Part shown: piece after piece, positions 41,777 to 52,906 of the stretch
Layout: each line of letters begins with the position of its first letter
Position numbering within the stretch: the first letter of the stretch is position 1
Assembly: GCF_000004195.4 (NCBI RefSeq)
Contig: NC_030679.2
Location: 149,779,040 to 149,843,039 of the forward strand
Length of the DNA stretch: 64,000 nucleotides
Direction of reading: 5' to 3'
Source: Xenopus tropicalis
Taxonomy: Eukaryota; Chordata; Amphibia; Anura; Pipidae
Program-made: the position numbers and the translations under genes
Notes under the pieces: model-generated
What the model saw: only the letters and a program-made list of their open reading frames with translations
Databases searched by the model: none
Told to the model about the DNA's origin: nothing

Positions 41777-42731
41777 TTCACCCGGAGGAAAAATCCATTC
41801 CGACCCGGCAATGGCAAATAATATTAAGTACACATTTCAAGCAATAACAGTAGTGCATTGATTTAGTGCAAAAATACAGTACCCTTACATCCGTTTCTGA
41901 TACCCTCTCCTGAGGAGTATCCGGTACAATGGATAGCTGTAAAATGAAAATTTTAAGGCACAGAAAATATTAACTGTTTCGTTACTAGTTACGTTTCTGT
42001 AAACCAAATACAATACATGAGTGTCACTAGGGATCACTCAGGCACTTACTTATAAAGATCCTTGAGATACCTTCTGGCTCTGCAACAGAGGTATAACAGG
42101 CACAATACTTATAAATCTTGAGTCACCTTCCTGACCACTAACAGGGGTGCTCAGGCACACACTTAGGTATCCTTGATATACCACCTGTAACCTGCAACAG
42201 GGATATAACAGATACACTTACACATGGGAACGATCCTGCCTTCATTCAGGTGTCCCAGGCACTTTGCTTGGCTGTAAACAATTGGTTATTGGGCACCATT
42301 TAAACTGTGACACATCCCCACCCATCAACTTTATTAAGTCCATGTCCTTCCACCCTAACCCAGTGTTCATGAATCTCCCGACATGCACTCTGTAGGTGTG
42401 GATTAGGCAATGGGTCCTACCCTTTGTGAGGTAGGTGAAAGTAGAAGTTGTAGTGAGGTGGGGCGCAGCAGTCTTTCTTTGTACACCCAACTATATACAA
42501 GTCAACTTTACAGTCTCTCCTTAGGGTAGAGACTTAGGAACAAGAAAACAAGTCCATCACTGTGGACATACACTGAAAGATGGGGTCACACTCTATGGCG
42601 CAACGCGGCAGTCTCTTTAGAGGTGCCCATAACGGTGGGTGTTTACCCTGTAACTTTAGGGGAAGACAAACCCACCTCCCACCCGGGGGAAAATCCCATC
42701 TGGGATGAAAATCCAGACCGGCATGGGATTC

Positions 42732-43094
42732 TCAGTGGAGATTTCGGTCATACTTATCCTTCGTCACCTTGAAAGCGACATAGTAAGCCGGATGAGGCTT
42801 ATCGATCTTGGCCCCTGATGGTAGGTTGGACAGCAGGGCAAAGGTGCGGTCCTTTTGAAATTTACCGCAGGACCGGACTCCATGTTTCAAGATGGTTCGG
42901 CCGAACCACCACTCTCTTGCCAGGTTTGCCAGGTACTCAGCGTCCTGGTTCCTCTTTGTGGCATTTTGATGCAGGAGGCCTCCAGGTGCCAGGCCTTCCC
43001 GGCGGATGAGAACTCCGTAGAGCCACTCATCTAGGAGACGCTCCACTTCATCGAATACCCACTCAGGGGCATAGGGCATATAGAAACCCCACAT
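42732..43094 (-). CDS. Unknown 120-aa frame in the two-LTR element
   Basis: Opens MWGFYMPYAPEWVFDEVERL and ends VTKDKYDRNLH. Rich in W, Y, R and K, with a patch NLAREWWFGRTILKHGVRSC. It starts about 45 bp after the stop of the larger frame. I do not recognise a family; it lacks the RT YXDD, protease DTG and integrase HHCC signatures. A CCAG directly before its ATG and a GTAAGT near the end of the upstream frame look like splice signals, but the interval of about 57 bp would be unusually short for a vertebrate intron. It may be a real accessory protein or a chance frame. Confidence 0.45.
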   Translation of the reverse strand: MWGFYMPYAPEWVFDEVERLLDEWLYGVLIRREGLAPGGLLHQNATKRNQDAEYLANLAREWWFGRTILKHGVRSCGKFQKDRTFALLSNLPSGAKIDKPHPAYYVAFKVTKDKYDRNLH

Positions 43095-43139
43095 CTGGTA
43101 GACTCTCTCATTTATAAGTCTTTGGACCCGCGAAACAGA

Positions 43140-44054
43140 TCAAAACTTACTCGGATCTGCTCTCCCTTGTGCTACCCAGCAGGAGGTGTCCTTGCTGAAC
43201 ACGTGTGGGGGAGGTGGAATGGTGGGCCAACCTGGTGGGTCTCTAGACGGTTTCTCGTTTGGTCTGGGTGGCTCAAATGGGCGATGCTCCTCATCAGAAA
43301 CGCTCTTTGGAAGGGGCCCAAAGTCCATAGCCATCCAGTTTGGAACTTGGCGTTGTCTGGCCAATGAGCTGCTAATAAAAATATCACTCTCGGTGGATGG
43401 GGTGGATATAGCACTGGCTCCTTCTGGGGTAGGTGAGCGTGACCTGCCCCTTCCCACGTTTAGTTTCAGCAGTGCCATGTGGGGTTCCACGTCAGGCACA
43501 TCCGTGGGTGTTTTAGGAGGTAGCTGGGCATCTGTATAGTGATCACTGGGCCACACACTTTCGGAAGCTACTACAGAGATGGCATCATCAGGGCTCACCG
43601 ATCTAGACGATGACCTTCCCCCTCTCACTTTTGGTGTTGGGGATGGATGTAGGGGGTACAATGCCATCAGTGACGGTGTTTCCGGCCTGGAGGTACCCGG
43701 ACAGTCTGGAGTGGACACCGGTCCCTTCCTGGCCTCCATTGGCCTTACCCAGCAGCGAGTCTGGCAGAAAGGACAGCGGTCCTCTAACTCTTTCCATGCT
43801 TGTACAATAGGCTGTTTGCAGCGGGCACAGTAAGGCTCTACCACTGTGGAGCCATCCTCAGCCACCCGTTCCCCAAATGTGCCTAGCCAGACTAAGCACT
43901 CATGGAGGGGGATCTCTTTCTCCTCACTCTCCGGGGTAGGTTGTCTTGGCTCAGTGACCTCGGCCATGTCTGGTAACACAAAGGTCGCTCTGCAACAGTG
44001 GCAATATAGCTCTGAGCCCTGGCACAAACTGTCCCAGACTGAAATGGCAGCCAT
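43140..44054 (-). CDS. Unknown 304-aa zinc-ribbon-like protein in the two-LTR element
   Basis: The largest frame of the interior. An N-terminal CHCC cluster (18-21) is followed by an acidic stretch (PESEEKEIPL), then CX2C at 76-79 and CX2C at 94-97, 14 residues apart, then CW at 101-102. This spacing is typical of a structural zinc ribbon. The rest is proline- and serine-rich with RGGRSSSRS and GRGRSRS tracts, and looks disordered and possibly nucleic-acid binding. It sits where gag would be expected, about 730 nt after the primer site, but no capsid motif or CCHC knuckle is seen. Base composition is richer in GC than in the flanks. Possibly a much altered gag or a captured cellular sequence; I cannot decide from sequence alone. 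Confidence 0.55.
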   Translation of the reverse strand: MAAISVWDSLCQGSELYCHCCRATFVLPDMAEVTEPRQPTPESEEKEIPLHECLVWLGTFGERVAEDGSTVVEPYCARCKQPIVQAWKELEDRCPFCQTRCWVRPMEARKGPVSTPDCPGTSRPETPSLMALYPLHPSPTPKVRGGRSSSRSVSPDDAISVVASESVWPSDHYTDAQLPPKTPTDVPDVEPHMALLKLNVGRGRSRSPTPEGASAISTPSTESDIFISSSLARQRQVPNWMAMDFGPLPKSVSDEEHRPFEPPRPNEKPSRDPPGWPTIPPPPHVFSKDTSCWVAQGRADPSKF

Positions 44055-44781
44055 CAGGCGCGCCTGCGGTTCAATGATTCAGCTGACTTAGCAGCAAGTC
44101 TCAGCCCAAATGCCCGGTCGCAGCCGCGATGTCCGGACAAGGTGATATAAGGCAAAGTACAGCGGTGCTGTTGTACAATCGGTCACAGCCGTGATCCGAT
44201 CAGCAATACCGCTTTAGAAGGTAGCCCACAGCCGTGGGGTACTCACTGTATGGTAAGTGCTCTATTGCGTCGTCACCCGGGCCGCAGCCGCTGGTGATAT
44301 ACCCAATCAATCCTTCTCTGCAGCCGCTGAGTAAGGTTGGTATTTGGACGTTGATAGCGCAGGTGAGAATACTGTAGTGCCGGCAGCCGCACAACACTTT
44401 CAGTTCTGGATCAGACTCGAGTAGTGGCACACGCGGCCTCTCTCTTGGAAAGTACAACCCAAAATGGCTGCCGTGATGTCACTATCTCGGGGAAATGGCC
44501 GCCCAAATCTCACAAACAACCCGCCTCTCGCGGGATTTCGTAGAAAAGGCGCCAAAATCTATAGGGGCGGTGATAGACAGTTCCGCCGGCCAATGGGATT
44601 ACACGGGGGGAATCCTCAAGCCCAAACCCACGGCCAATTAGTACTAGGATTTTACGATCAGGACTGCCGGCGCCTTTGCCTATCGCGTCTGGCAGTGCCT
44701 GTCAGCAAAAAGACACACACACTTTTACTCAGCCCCTCAGGTAATGGCTCCGAAAATTTCAAAATGAATTTAACCCTTCGG
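44055..44781 (-). other. Leader of the two-LTR element with spaced CAGCCG words
   Basis: GC-rich leader between primer site and first frame. The word CAGCCG (CGGCTG on the coding strand) recurs near 44112, 44171, 44226, 44283, 44321 and 44385, mostly 40-60 bp apart, often with flanking self-complementary bases. This may be a series of RNA stem-loops such as a packaging region, or a decayed tandem repeat. Confidence 0.45.
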
Positions 44782-44799
44782 GCCCCACGTTGGGCGCCA
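44782..44799 (-). promoter_or_regulatory. Primer binding site, tRNA-Lys(1,2) type
   Basis: On the minus strand the 18 nt TGGCGCCCAACGTGGGGC lie four bases after the 5' LTR. They are complementary to the 3' end of vertebrate tRNA-Lys(1,2). This fixes the orientation and the LTR edge and marks the element as retrovirus-like. Confidence 0.88.
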
Positions 44800-44803
44800 A
44801 AAA

Positions 44804-45705
44804 TGTAACACTTTTCTGACCCAATTTAACATAAACCCAGGCTAGTAGTGAATAGAGAGCATGGGTTACATTTGCGACACTTAATACAAAGGGGTGAGCG
44901 AGGGTGAAGCGAGGGTGTAGTGGAACTACAACTAGCTGAGGTGTGGTGTGCAGGGGGTAAAAGATGGACGCCAGAGGCTTCTTTATAGTTAACCATAGTA
45001 CAAGTTTATTGAAGGCACAACTGGATAGTGCAGCAGGGTTATACTCACAGACACAGCAGTGTATGATGGTCACAGATAGTACAGCAGATGTGACACTTTA
45101 GGCACAGAATAACCCACTTGGAGGATGCACAGAGGATTAGTTGACACCTGAGATATAGACCTTTCAGAAGGGAGTGTTCCGGCCGACTGTGGTCCAGCGG
45201 AGAGCTCCTAACACTGGTACCTGGCGTCTAATAAAACCGGTCCCTAAAGAACGACTACAGAGGCGGGGTGGACTAAACCCTTTGTTACAACTCCTGGTTG
45301 GGGCTATTGACTGCCCTTACTAAATAGACTGACTACGATCACCACTCCTAGAGGGTGCTATTAACAAATCTGTCTGTGCTGGCTTTACCTCGTTCACGGG
45401 GCCCTGTCCCCGACTTATCACTAGGGTAGGTGGTCCCCTAGGGTACAAATGGCTTCTGGGCCTATGTTCTGGTCCAGGCTCAGTTGGGATCTGTCCAGAA
45501 CACAGCATGCAGCTAAAAGAGGAAGACACTCCCTTGTGCAAGACACTATATAGTCTGCCAAGGGGAGTGGTCAACCTGGGCTAAACCTATAGAGGGCAGC
45601 CTAATAACAGTAAACTGAGATCAGAGGGCTCTGCCCTATAACAATACAGATAAGATAAGGATAAGGGATAACACCATAGGGAGCTTAACCCTATGGGTCC
45701 CTACA
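44804..45705 (-). repeat. 5' LTR of the two-LTR element, 902 bp
   Basis: Same edges as the 3' LTR. It carries TATA-type TATATAGTG (near 45550 on the minus strand) and AATAAA near 45010. About 2% different from the 3' LTR by eye, so the insertion is fairly recent. Confidence 0.92.
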
Positions 45706-48700
45706 CATATATTTTTTAAAAGAACACATTCTGTCAAATCTGAAATGGGTAACCATGTCTTTCTACTTCTGAGTACCAACCAGCAATGCCTTCCTGAATT
45801 TAGCAGTTTCCATACAAAAATTATAAAAATTCTAAAAAAATTGCCTCAAAGCTTCAACTTTCAAGCATCATGTCTCCCACATAACATTAGGTACCAAGAA
45901 AACACACCCTATATATGAAAGCCAAGGGTCCGCTGAACAGTTTGTTGCCCATTGTGCATAGGATCACCGATGTATGTGGCATTTAGAGACCCCAAAAGGA
46001 AGTTAGTGCATACAAATTGCCCCTGAGATCTCTTTAGCTACAGAAAATTCAACACATTTACTGCATTTTTTGTGGGGTAAAAACACAAAAAAATACATTG
46101 ACCCCCCCAAAACTATATATTTTTGGAAGGTACACATTCAGAATTTTTGGACTAATGAAAGTGTCTGAAAAATAGTAAATGATTAAAGGAACAGTATGTA
46201 TATCATATTGCAACATTTTTATTCCAAGTGATTTTTGTAGAAATACCCAAACCATATGTAAGCTATAGCATTATAAGGGAAAGCAAATTAAGGTGACTGG
46301 GCACCAGAGAGTCTGTATGTACAAAATCTATTTAATCCTTCCCTTACTTGACCTGCACCATCCCCCTTAGCTGTCAGTATTTTTACATCCATCCTGAGCC
46401 ATCATACTTGTGCCATCCCCCTTCCGCCCCATGATTGGTTGTCCATCATTCAACCTCCCTCTCTTGCTCAACCCTTATTCTGTGCTTCCCTACCAGAATT
46501 AGCCCTCCTTTCTGGCTCCGAAGTACACCTGATAAAGGGTATGGACCCAAAACATGTTGTGTTACCACTACCCACAATAAATGTTTTGCGGCAAACCTGC
46601 TGAAGCTTTTTTTTCTATTTTTTTTATTTCTACAATTGTATTTGGTTGCAGCACAGAGCAACAACTAGGAACTAAAGCTTTTTGTTTTTCACAAGTATTT
46701 TATACAAAGTTCACTGACAATTTTTATTTTTTGAACTTTCACCAACTCCCTGGCAGCTCTGTCAGTGCAGGGGAGGAGATGTACATTCACACTGTACATA
46801 ACTAATGGTATCCAGGATAAGAGAAATAAGTTTGACCTACAGATTTTGCTTTTGTGTGGTACCTTAAAGGGGATGTAAAGCCAAAATCTATACTTAGATG
46901 CCCATTTATCAACATTCTGATTTAAGTGGTTTTTGAAACCATGAAGAAAATGATTCTCACTAAAATCATGAATGCCCTTTATAAAAAGCACAAACAAAAA
47001 TATCCATTAATAGAATCCAAATAAAAATAAGAAAATGGCTAAATACTCGTTTTCGTAATAATTTTTGGACGAAAGAAAGTGTCTGAAAAACCCAAAAACA
47101 ACAAAGCAAAGAAAGATTTTCCAACTGAATAAGAAAACTCCCCGAGACTTCTACATGACCTTTCCAGCTTTTAAGGTGGCCATACACGCACCGATATCAT
47201 ACATTTACATGAATTTACACACACATACCAAACACAATTTAGAACAGTTGTTTTTTTTCATTTTGCACACTTTAGCACACTTATATACACTCATGTGTAT
47301 ACACACATATGTATACACAAACACACACAAACACTTTTTTTTTTTTACTTATTTATTTTAGCCCCTTGTCTTTAGTTTCTATCCCCGTATTAGTGTTCCT
47401 GATCTGTTTTTTTAGCATAGCTTTGCCATGTGTAACTTTGGTGTAGAAAACAACTTTACTTATGTTGAATTCATCAGAATGTGTACTTTACTAAAATATA
47501 TGGCTTTCTGGGGTGAGCGTACTTTTTTGTAGCTTTATCAAACATTTAATGATGTAAATGTGTTGATTTTGCAGGAGCTGAAATGACAGAAATGCTAGAT
47601 TGCATGGAGTATGTTCACATTGGGGCCCCTACATGCCACATACTTAGGTAAACCTATACATATTGGGCATCAAACTGTTCAGTGGACCCCTGGCGTTCAT
47701 ATTTAGGGTGTTTTATCTTGGTACCTAATGCTATGTGGGAGATAAGATGCTTCAAAGTGGAAGCTTTGAGGGGATTTTTGGAAATGTCATCAAAATCGCC
47801 AAATTTAGGAAAGCTTTGCGACTTGGTACTTTGGAGTAGACAGACAGTTGTGCCTATTCTGGATTCCCCAGAATCTGTTCTTTCCAAAAATGTATAATTT
47901 TCTGGGATAAACCTTCTGTTAGTGGAATTTTTGGCCTTGAAATCTAAAGTATGCAGCTTTCTGGAGCAGTGCTTTGGGAATTTGGTAGTGTCCTGCCGGG
48001 AGTTTTTGACCTATACAAGTGAGAATTCTCCATAAATATATATATATATATATTTGGTATTGGCATATTCAGAAGACATGGTACTTTCCAAATAAGTTGT
48101 ATTTCATGCATAAAATAATTTTTGTTTCTGGTATATGTGTTTATATTATGAAAAATATGATTTTTTTTTTATTTTTTTTAGACATTTAGAAGCCTATATC
48201 TTGTTACAGAATTGAAATTACACAAAAATTCTACCATATTTTGAAAGCTTAGGTTGTCCTGAAAAAAATGATATATTGTTTTCCTGGGAAAACTAAAAGT
48301 CCCCCCAAGGAAAGGCCCTTAAATTGAAACTTTTGAAAGCTATCTGGCAATAGAAGTTCTGCTTTGACCAAAATGGCTGGCAGTAAAAGTGTTAAATATA
48401 GCTCTTAGATAGGAAAGAACCATAAGAGATGTTGTTATAAAAAAAACTGAGCTCTGTATTCCTCAGTGTCTGTGGCAGAACCAAGAGCGGGCGTCTTTCA
48501 TGCTCTGCTGAATCAGTGATTTCTTTATCATTGACTGACATCCTCTTATCAGCAACTGTCCAATGATGTTTCAGTAAACAAAGTCCTGTTATTTTTTTCC
48601 AAGTCTGGTATGACCCCTCCTAGGATGAAGAGACACAGCCATTGGCCATGTAGGTTTACAGGAGATGTGATCAGTGCTGATGTCTGGGGCTAGGAGAAAA

Positions 48701-49297
48701 AGCAAATGACAAAGTCTTCTAATTAAAAAAAGAATGCCTGTGGGGAGTGAGCCAGGAACTGAGGACAACAGGGCCTTGACAGGGCTAGGAAGGAGGGAAC
48801 AAGAAGAGGGTGTTAGGGATTATGGATGTTGTAGCTTTCAGGGTTGCTGTTGGGATAGAAAGAGACACAAGAGGTTAAAAGAGGAAGGAAGTGAAGGGAC
48901 TGTTCTCTTTTACCTTGAACAGCTCCCATCTTCTCTCCCCAGAACAAAGGGGGGTAGCAGTGTGGTTGGGAGGTATAAGAGTAATGTCACAGTGGGAGTG
49001 GCTCCCCTAGGAAGGAGCTGGTGATAATGGTATCAAGTGTAGGGTATAAAAGGGGTAAGGCCTGGGGCTAAAGTGATGGAAGGGGCCCTATGGAAGGGAT
49101 GTGAGTTACTGAGGAAAGCCACACCTAGAAAGGACAGCAGGTGGGCCCCTCACTCTTGGAGACAATTGATTGCAGCCTTCAGCGGCTATCAGATGTTAAG
49201 TTAATAGTTAAATATGATATAAATGTGATTGACCTACACCCAACTGTCGTTGGCTTATGTTGGTCGCTATTTACTTGTTTAATATTTACTTGTTAAT

Positions 49298-51090
49298 AAA
49301 AGAAGGGGTTATTGTGATCCTACAGCCTTGCACTCTCACTTGGTAGGTCCCTCTGAGGCTTTTTGTTTGTTTTTTGTCTTTTGACAAGAACAAAATCACA
49401 TACTTCTAACATGAAGTATTTTTTTTTCTTCCTCTCTCTTGCTCTTTGAGTGGAGAGATGGACTGTCTGGCTGTTCTTCCTTTAGAATCACTGCAAAGGA
49501 AAGGAGTTCTGCTGTGCAAGTTTGTGCTGGCTGATTTGAGCCTCTGCTGCAGGGGAAAAAGTTTTGTAAATCTTGCTTTGCTTTGCTACTGGGAGAACCC
49601 ACTTTGGACAAGAGTCTGTCATCAGCTCCAGGAGTTTCTGTGTCCAGGGAAGATACAGTGTCCTCTTCTTCATCAGGGGATGAAAGTTGTTTGGAAGGCT
49701 CGGCTTCTGATGTATTTTCTGACAAGGAGGAGGAGGACTCTGACTCTATGGCGTTTGTACTGTCTCTAATTGTTTGGAAGGCTTGGCTTCTGATATATTT
49801 TCTAACAAGGAGGAGGAGACTCTGACTCTATGGCCTTTGTACTGTCTCTAATTGGTCCCTTAATTATAGCGGTAAAACTTTTTTAACAACAGAGGTTTAG
49901 AAAGCTAAAGTTCTGCCTTCCTCTTCGAAGCGTAGAGAATTCTTTCCACTTTTTCCAGAAGTCTCAGAATTAATTTCAACGGAGTGGGGTAGAGCAGCTA
50001 AGAAAATTTCATTTACTTCCCTGGCAACAAGATTCTCTAAACTGTATCCATTTAAGGATGGAGACTGAGCACAAGAGGCTGTTAGTAGTGATGAGCGAAT
50101 TTTTTCACCAGGCATAGATTCTCAATGTATTTCCGCATTTCGCCATTGGCGAATTATTTCGCGAAACTTCCGGAAAAATTCGCCATAGAAAAATTTGTTG
50201 TGCAGAATTATTTTGTTGCATGTCAAGTTGGGCGCGGCCGTGGCAAAAAAAGCTGTTAGCTTTGGGTCTGTCTCAGTTAGTGGTGTCTAGGCTGCTTAAA
50301 GCAAGGAAGCGGTTCCATCTCGAACATGTATTATAAAATTTAAGAGAGACACCTACTTGGAAACAGGGAAAGGCAACTCTTGTCTTTCCTCCTCCCTATT
50401 TGCAGGTTCTGAAATTCCTGCAGGAGGGCTTGTAATGCAGAACTCTAAAAGTTCATGTGGCAGCGCTTTCTGCAATGACAGACATTAAGTGGGCAATTGA
50501 TCAAGTAGTAAAACACTTCTTCTCACTTCTCCTAGGAGAGCATTGTCTCTGGTCTGGGATCTCCCTCTAGTCCTAGAAACTCTCTGTGAGCCTCCTGTTG
50601 AGCCTTTGGAAGAGGCGTCATTGTGGTTGGTTACCCTGCAGGCTTTACCTATGAAGGATCAAGATATAGCCTTTTGGCCAGATAAGGCCATCCTGAAACC
50701 AGCTGACTCTTTTCTGCCCAAGGTGGTATCTACTTTTCACCTTGCTTGGCAGACGGTTTTACAGTTTTACCAGAAGATTCCAATACCTCCTATAATCTCT
50801 ATAAGATGGATCCAGTAAGAATGCTAAATTCTTATTGGGCAGTGACTCAGCCTTGGGGAAAGACTGACCCATAGAGGCAAGCCTCCAGCAAAGTCCGCTA
50901 TTGCCACATGGATCATGATTCTAATCCAGAAGGTCTACAACCTTCAGGGTAAGCAAGTGCCAGCAGGGTTAAAGGCCCATTCAATAAGGGCTGTAGCTAC
51001 CTCCTGGACAGCAGAGGTGGATATTCCATAGTCATTGATGTTCCATAGTCATCTGTGATACAGCAGCATGGTCTTCTGCTGATACGTTCT
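49298..51090 (+). mobile_element. DIRS-like retrotransposon remnant (C copy)
   Basis: Paralogue of 22728-26120 without the two solo LTRs. Plus-strand words: SSSSSGDESCLEGSASDVF (gag-type acidic region, near 49660), EVSELISTEWGRAAKKISF (near 49955), MKDQDIAFWPDKAILKPADS and FLPKVVSTFHLAW (50650-50745), then HSIRAVATSW near 50980. The last is the tyrosine-recombinase HxxR word with the histidine intact. Stops and frameshifts occur throughout and the RT section is deleted. Confidence 0.75.
50084..50270 (+). mobile_element. TAGTGATG-family transposon within DIRS remnant (C copy)
   Basis: TAGTGATGAGCGAATTTTTTC, then CGCCATTGGCGAATTATTTC and GCATGTCAAGTTGGGCGCG. The same insertion, shortened, is at 24401. 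Confidence 0.7.
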
Positions 51091-51099
51091 TAAGTTTTT

Positions 51100-51755
51100 A
51101 AGTTTTATTATGTGACAAAACTGCAGCAATTTCAAATCCAAGAATATGCAATCTGAAACCTGTCGAGATTATGTAGTCGATGATAGATGTAACTTTTACA
51201 ACAGGAATCTCTTTCTTTGCTTCATGGTTTTGGAGGTTTTCGGGTGTTTTGACGGTGACTTTTGTGACACAATACGAATAAGTCACGGTTAGAGTGTAAC
51301 TAATAAAAAAAGGTTTTGTGTTTTTTCACCTCAGATCTTTTGATAAATGACTGCCATTCATGGAAATTACTTTTTTCGTGGTTTCAAACATATATAAATC
51401 CGAATAACACTAGTTTTAGTAAATACCCCCTTAGCGTTTGTCGTGGTCTTTTCGCTTAAAGAAAGACAATCATTTTTTGCAGCTTAGAGTTTATAAGCCA
51501 TGGTTTTTAGCACTCAAGAGTATGATTCAAATACAAATATGAATGTAAGTAAAAAGTAATGGGTGAAATAATTGGCCAGGAATGGACTCGCGGCAAATTT
51601 CCACATTTCGCTGGTGGCGGATTATTTTGTGTAAAAAATTTTGCACACAACGTTTTCTTTTGTCACAAGCAGCGTTTTTTTCTACGCGTCTGGCAATTTT
51701 TTTCACTGTTCCTTTCAAAGAATCCCAAATTTCTTGGAGAAACGGGACAACGGAT
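51100..51755 (+). repeat. Two transposon copies shared with the A block
   Basis: 51100-51434 is the right part of the GGGGGCATTTACTAA-type element (ending TAGTAAATACCCCCTTA). 51558-51755 is a TAGTGATG-family copy (GAATGGACTCGCGGCAAATT to AGAAACGGGACAACGG) with a degraded right end. Confidence 0.65.
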
Positions 51756-52473
51756 ACGTATTAGTAAACCAACCTTTCAGGTTGATGGCCCACACAGCGA
51801 GTCAGTTGCCTGCAATAGATCTCTGCTACTGCAGACGACTAAACAACTCTGAAATGCCTTCTGCAGGCAACTTCACACAACTTCGGAAAGCCAAAGTGAT
51901 GCGTAGGCAGAGATGATGAAAAAATCAGATGGCAAAGCAGCCTGGGAGCCAGTAAAGGAAGAAGAAGCTGGAAAGCCTGGCAGAAGAAGCCAGGGGGAGG
52001 AGAAGCTGTACGTGGGCTCAGAGAGCTGACCCTACCCTACCAGAATCTGTCCTTCGGAACAGGTTGGTACAGGGAAGGCAGATACTGTACCTGGAGAGAC
52101 AGAGATCCTTAGAGGAGTCCAGAATGGAGGAACAATCACCTGCAGGGGGATCCCCATCCGAGGATCTAAAGGGACTCGTAGTTGCACTGCATCTCTGTAA
52201 GTGCTCGACTTGCCTGAAGTTTTACTGTAAAGCATCCAAAGAGATTTTGGAGTAAGTATATAAATTGGAAGAGCTCAAAGATTTATAGAGACTGTGTAAT
52301 CTGTGACTGAGCTAAAGGACTCTACACTGTTAGTTAGTAAGTTTGCGTTGGCAAAGGTAGTAGCCCTAATTGCTACTTGGATAGGAGTGTTATACGTATT
52401 AGTTTCACCTTTTATTCAGATAAAAAGTTATTTAGTTCATCAAATACTGAGCGTACGTTCTTATTGTTCCTAG

Positions 52474-52888
52474 TGGGGCTAAAACCTGATCATTTCTTTT
52501 ATTTTACTTTTAAATTTAACTAAATTCGTTGTCCCGAATAAATATTTACTAAAAAAAAGTAGCAAGGAAAAGTCATTAAAAAAAAATCGACTTTTTCAAA
52601 TTGTCATCATTCATATATCAAATTGTCACTGTGGCAATTAGAAAAAGTGAAAACCTCTAAAGTTTTGAGACAAAAGAAAGAACTTCAAGGAACGAGAAGG
52701 GACTTTTGCCCCTGACTTCTACATGAACTCGGCAAGTTCAATCTGGCGAATTGTTGAATTCTGATTTTTTAGCCGTTAATATGCATAGTAAATCTCAGAA
52801 AAATTGCAGCATTTTTTCTCTGCAACTTTTTAAAAAATATTTCAAATCTAGTTTAAAATACAAAGTCGATGGTTGGTAATTGAGCCCC
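52474..52888 (+). mobile_element. Short inverted-repeat transposon beside OR C, left edge deleted
   Basis: Right end GGTTGGTAATTGAGCCCC and body as in 30308-30729. At the left, GTGGGG joins directly to CTAAAACCTGATC. Compared with the A block, about 170 bp between two GGGG runs have been lost. Confidence 0.7.
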
Positions 52889-52906
52889 ATAGTGTCAAAA
52901 GCTTCA

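Larger units (their letters stand above)
40856..45705 (-). mobile_element. Two-LTR retroelement (ERV-like), 4.85 kb
   Basis: A complete LTR-bounded insertion read on the minus strand: 5' LTR 44804-45705, primer site 44782-44799, interior 41777-44803, 3' LTR 40856-41776. It is flanked by CATA on both sides (40852-40855 and 45706-45709); the A block shows the unoccupied site with one CATA (34303-34306). The interior is only about 3.0 kb and shows no gag, protease, RT, integrase or env motif that I recognise. It carries two unrelated-looking reading frames (43140-44054 and 42732-43094). It is best described as a non-autonomous element whose partner supplies the enzymes. The LTR edges TGTAGGG/TTACA resemble those of the solo LTRs at 12238 and 23136. 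Confidence 0.9.
40480..48290. mobile_element. Long inverted-repeat element, B block, split by the LTR element
   Basis: Duplicate of 33930-36850. The left arm runs 40480-40855 and resumes at 45706-46000 on the far side of the LTR element; the right arm is about 47630-48290. Confidence 0.65.

Noticed and set aside
43095..43145. Short intron joining the two frames of the LTR element
   Set aside because: GTAAGT and CCAG are present, but the gap of about 57 bp is below normal vertebrate intron size and the join would not keep the frame of the second protein.
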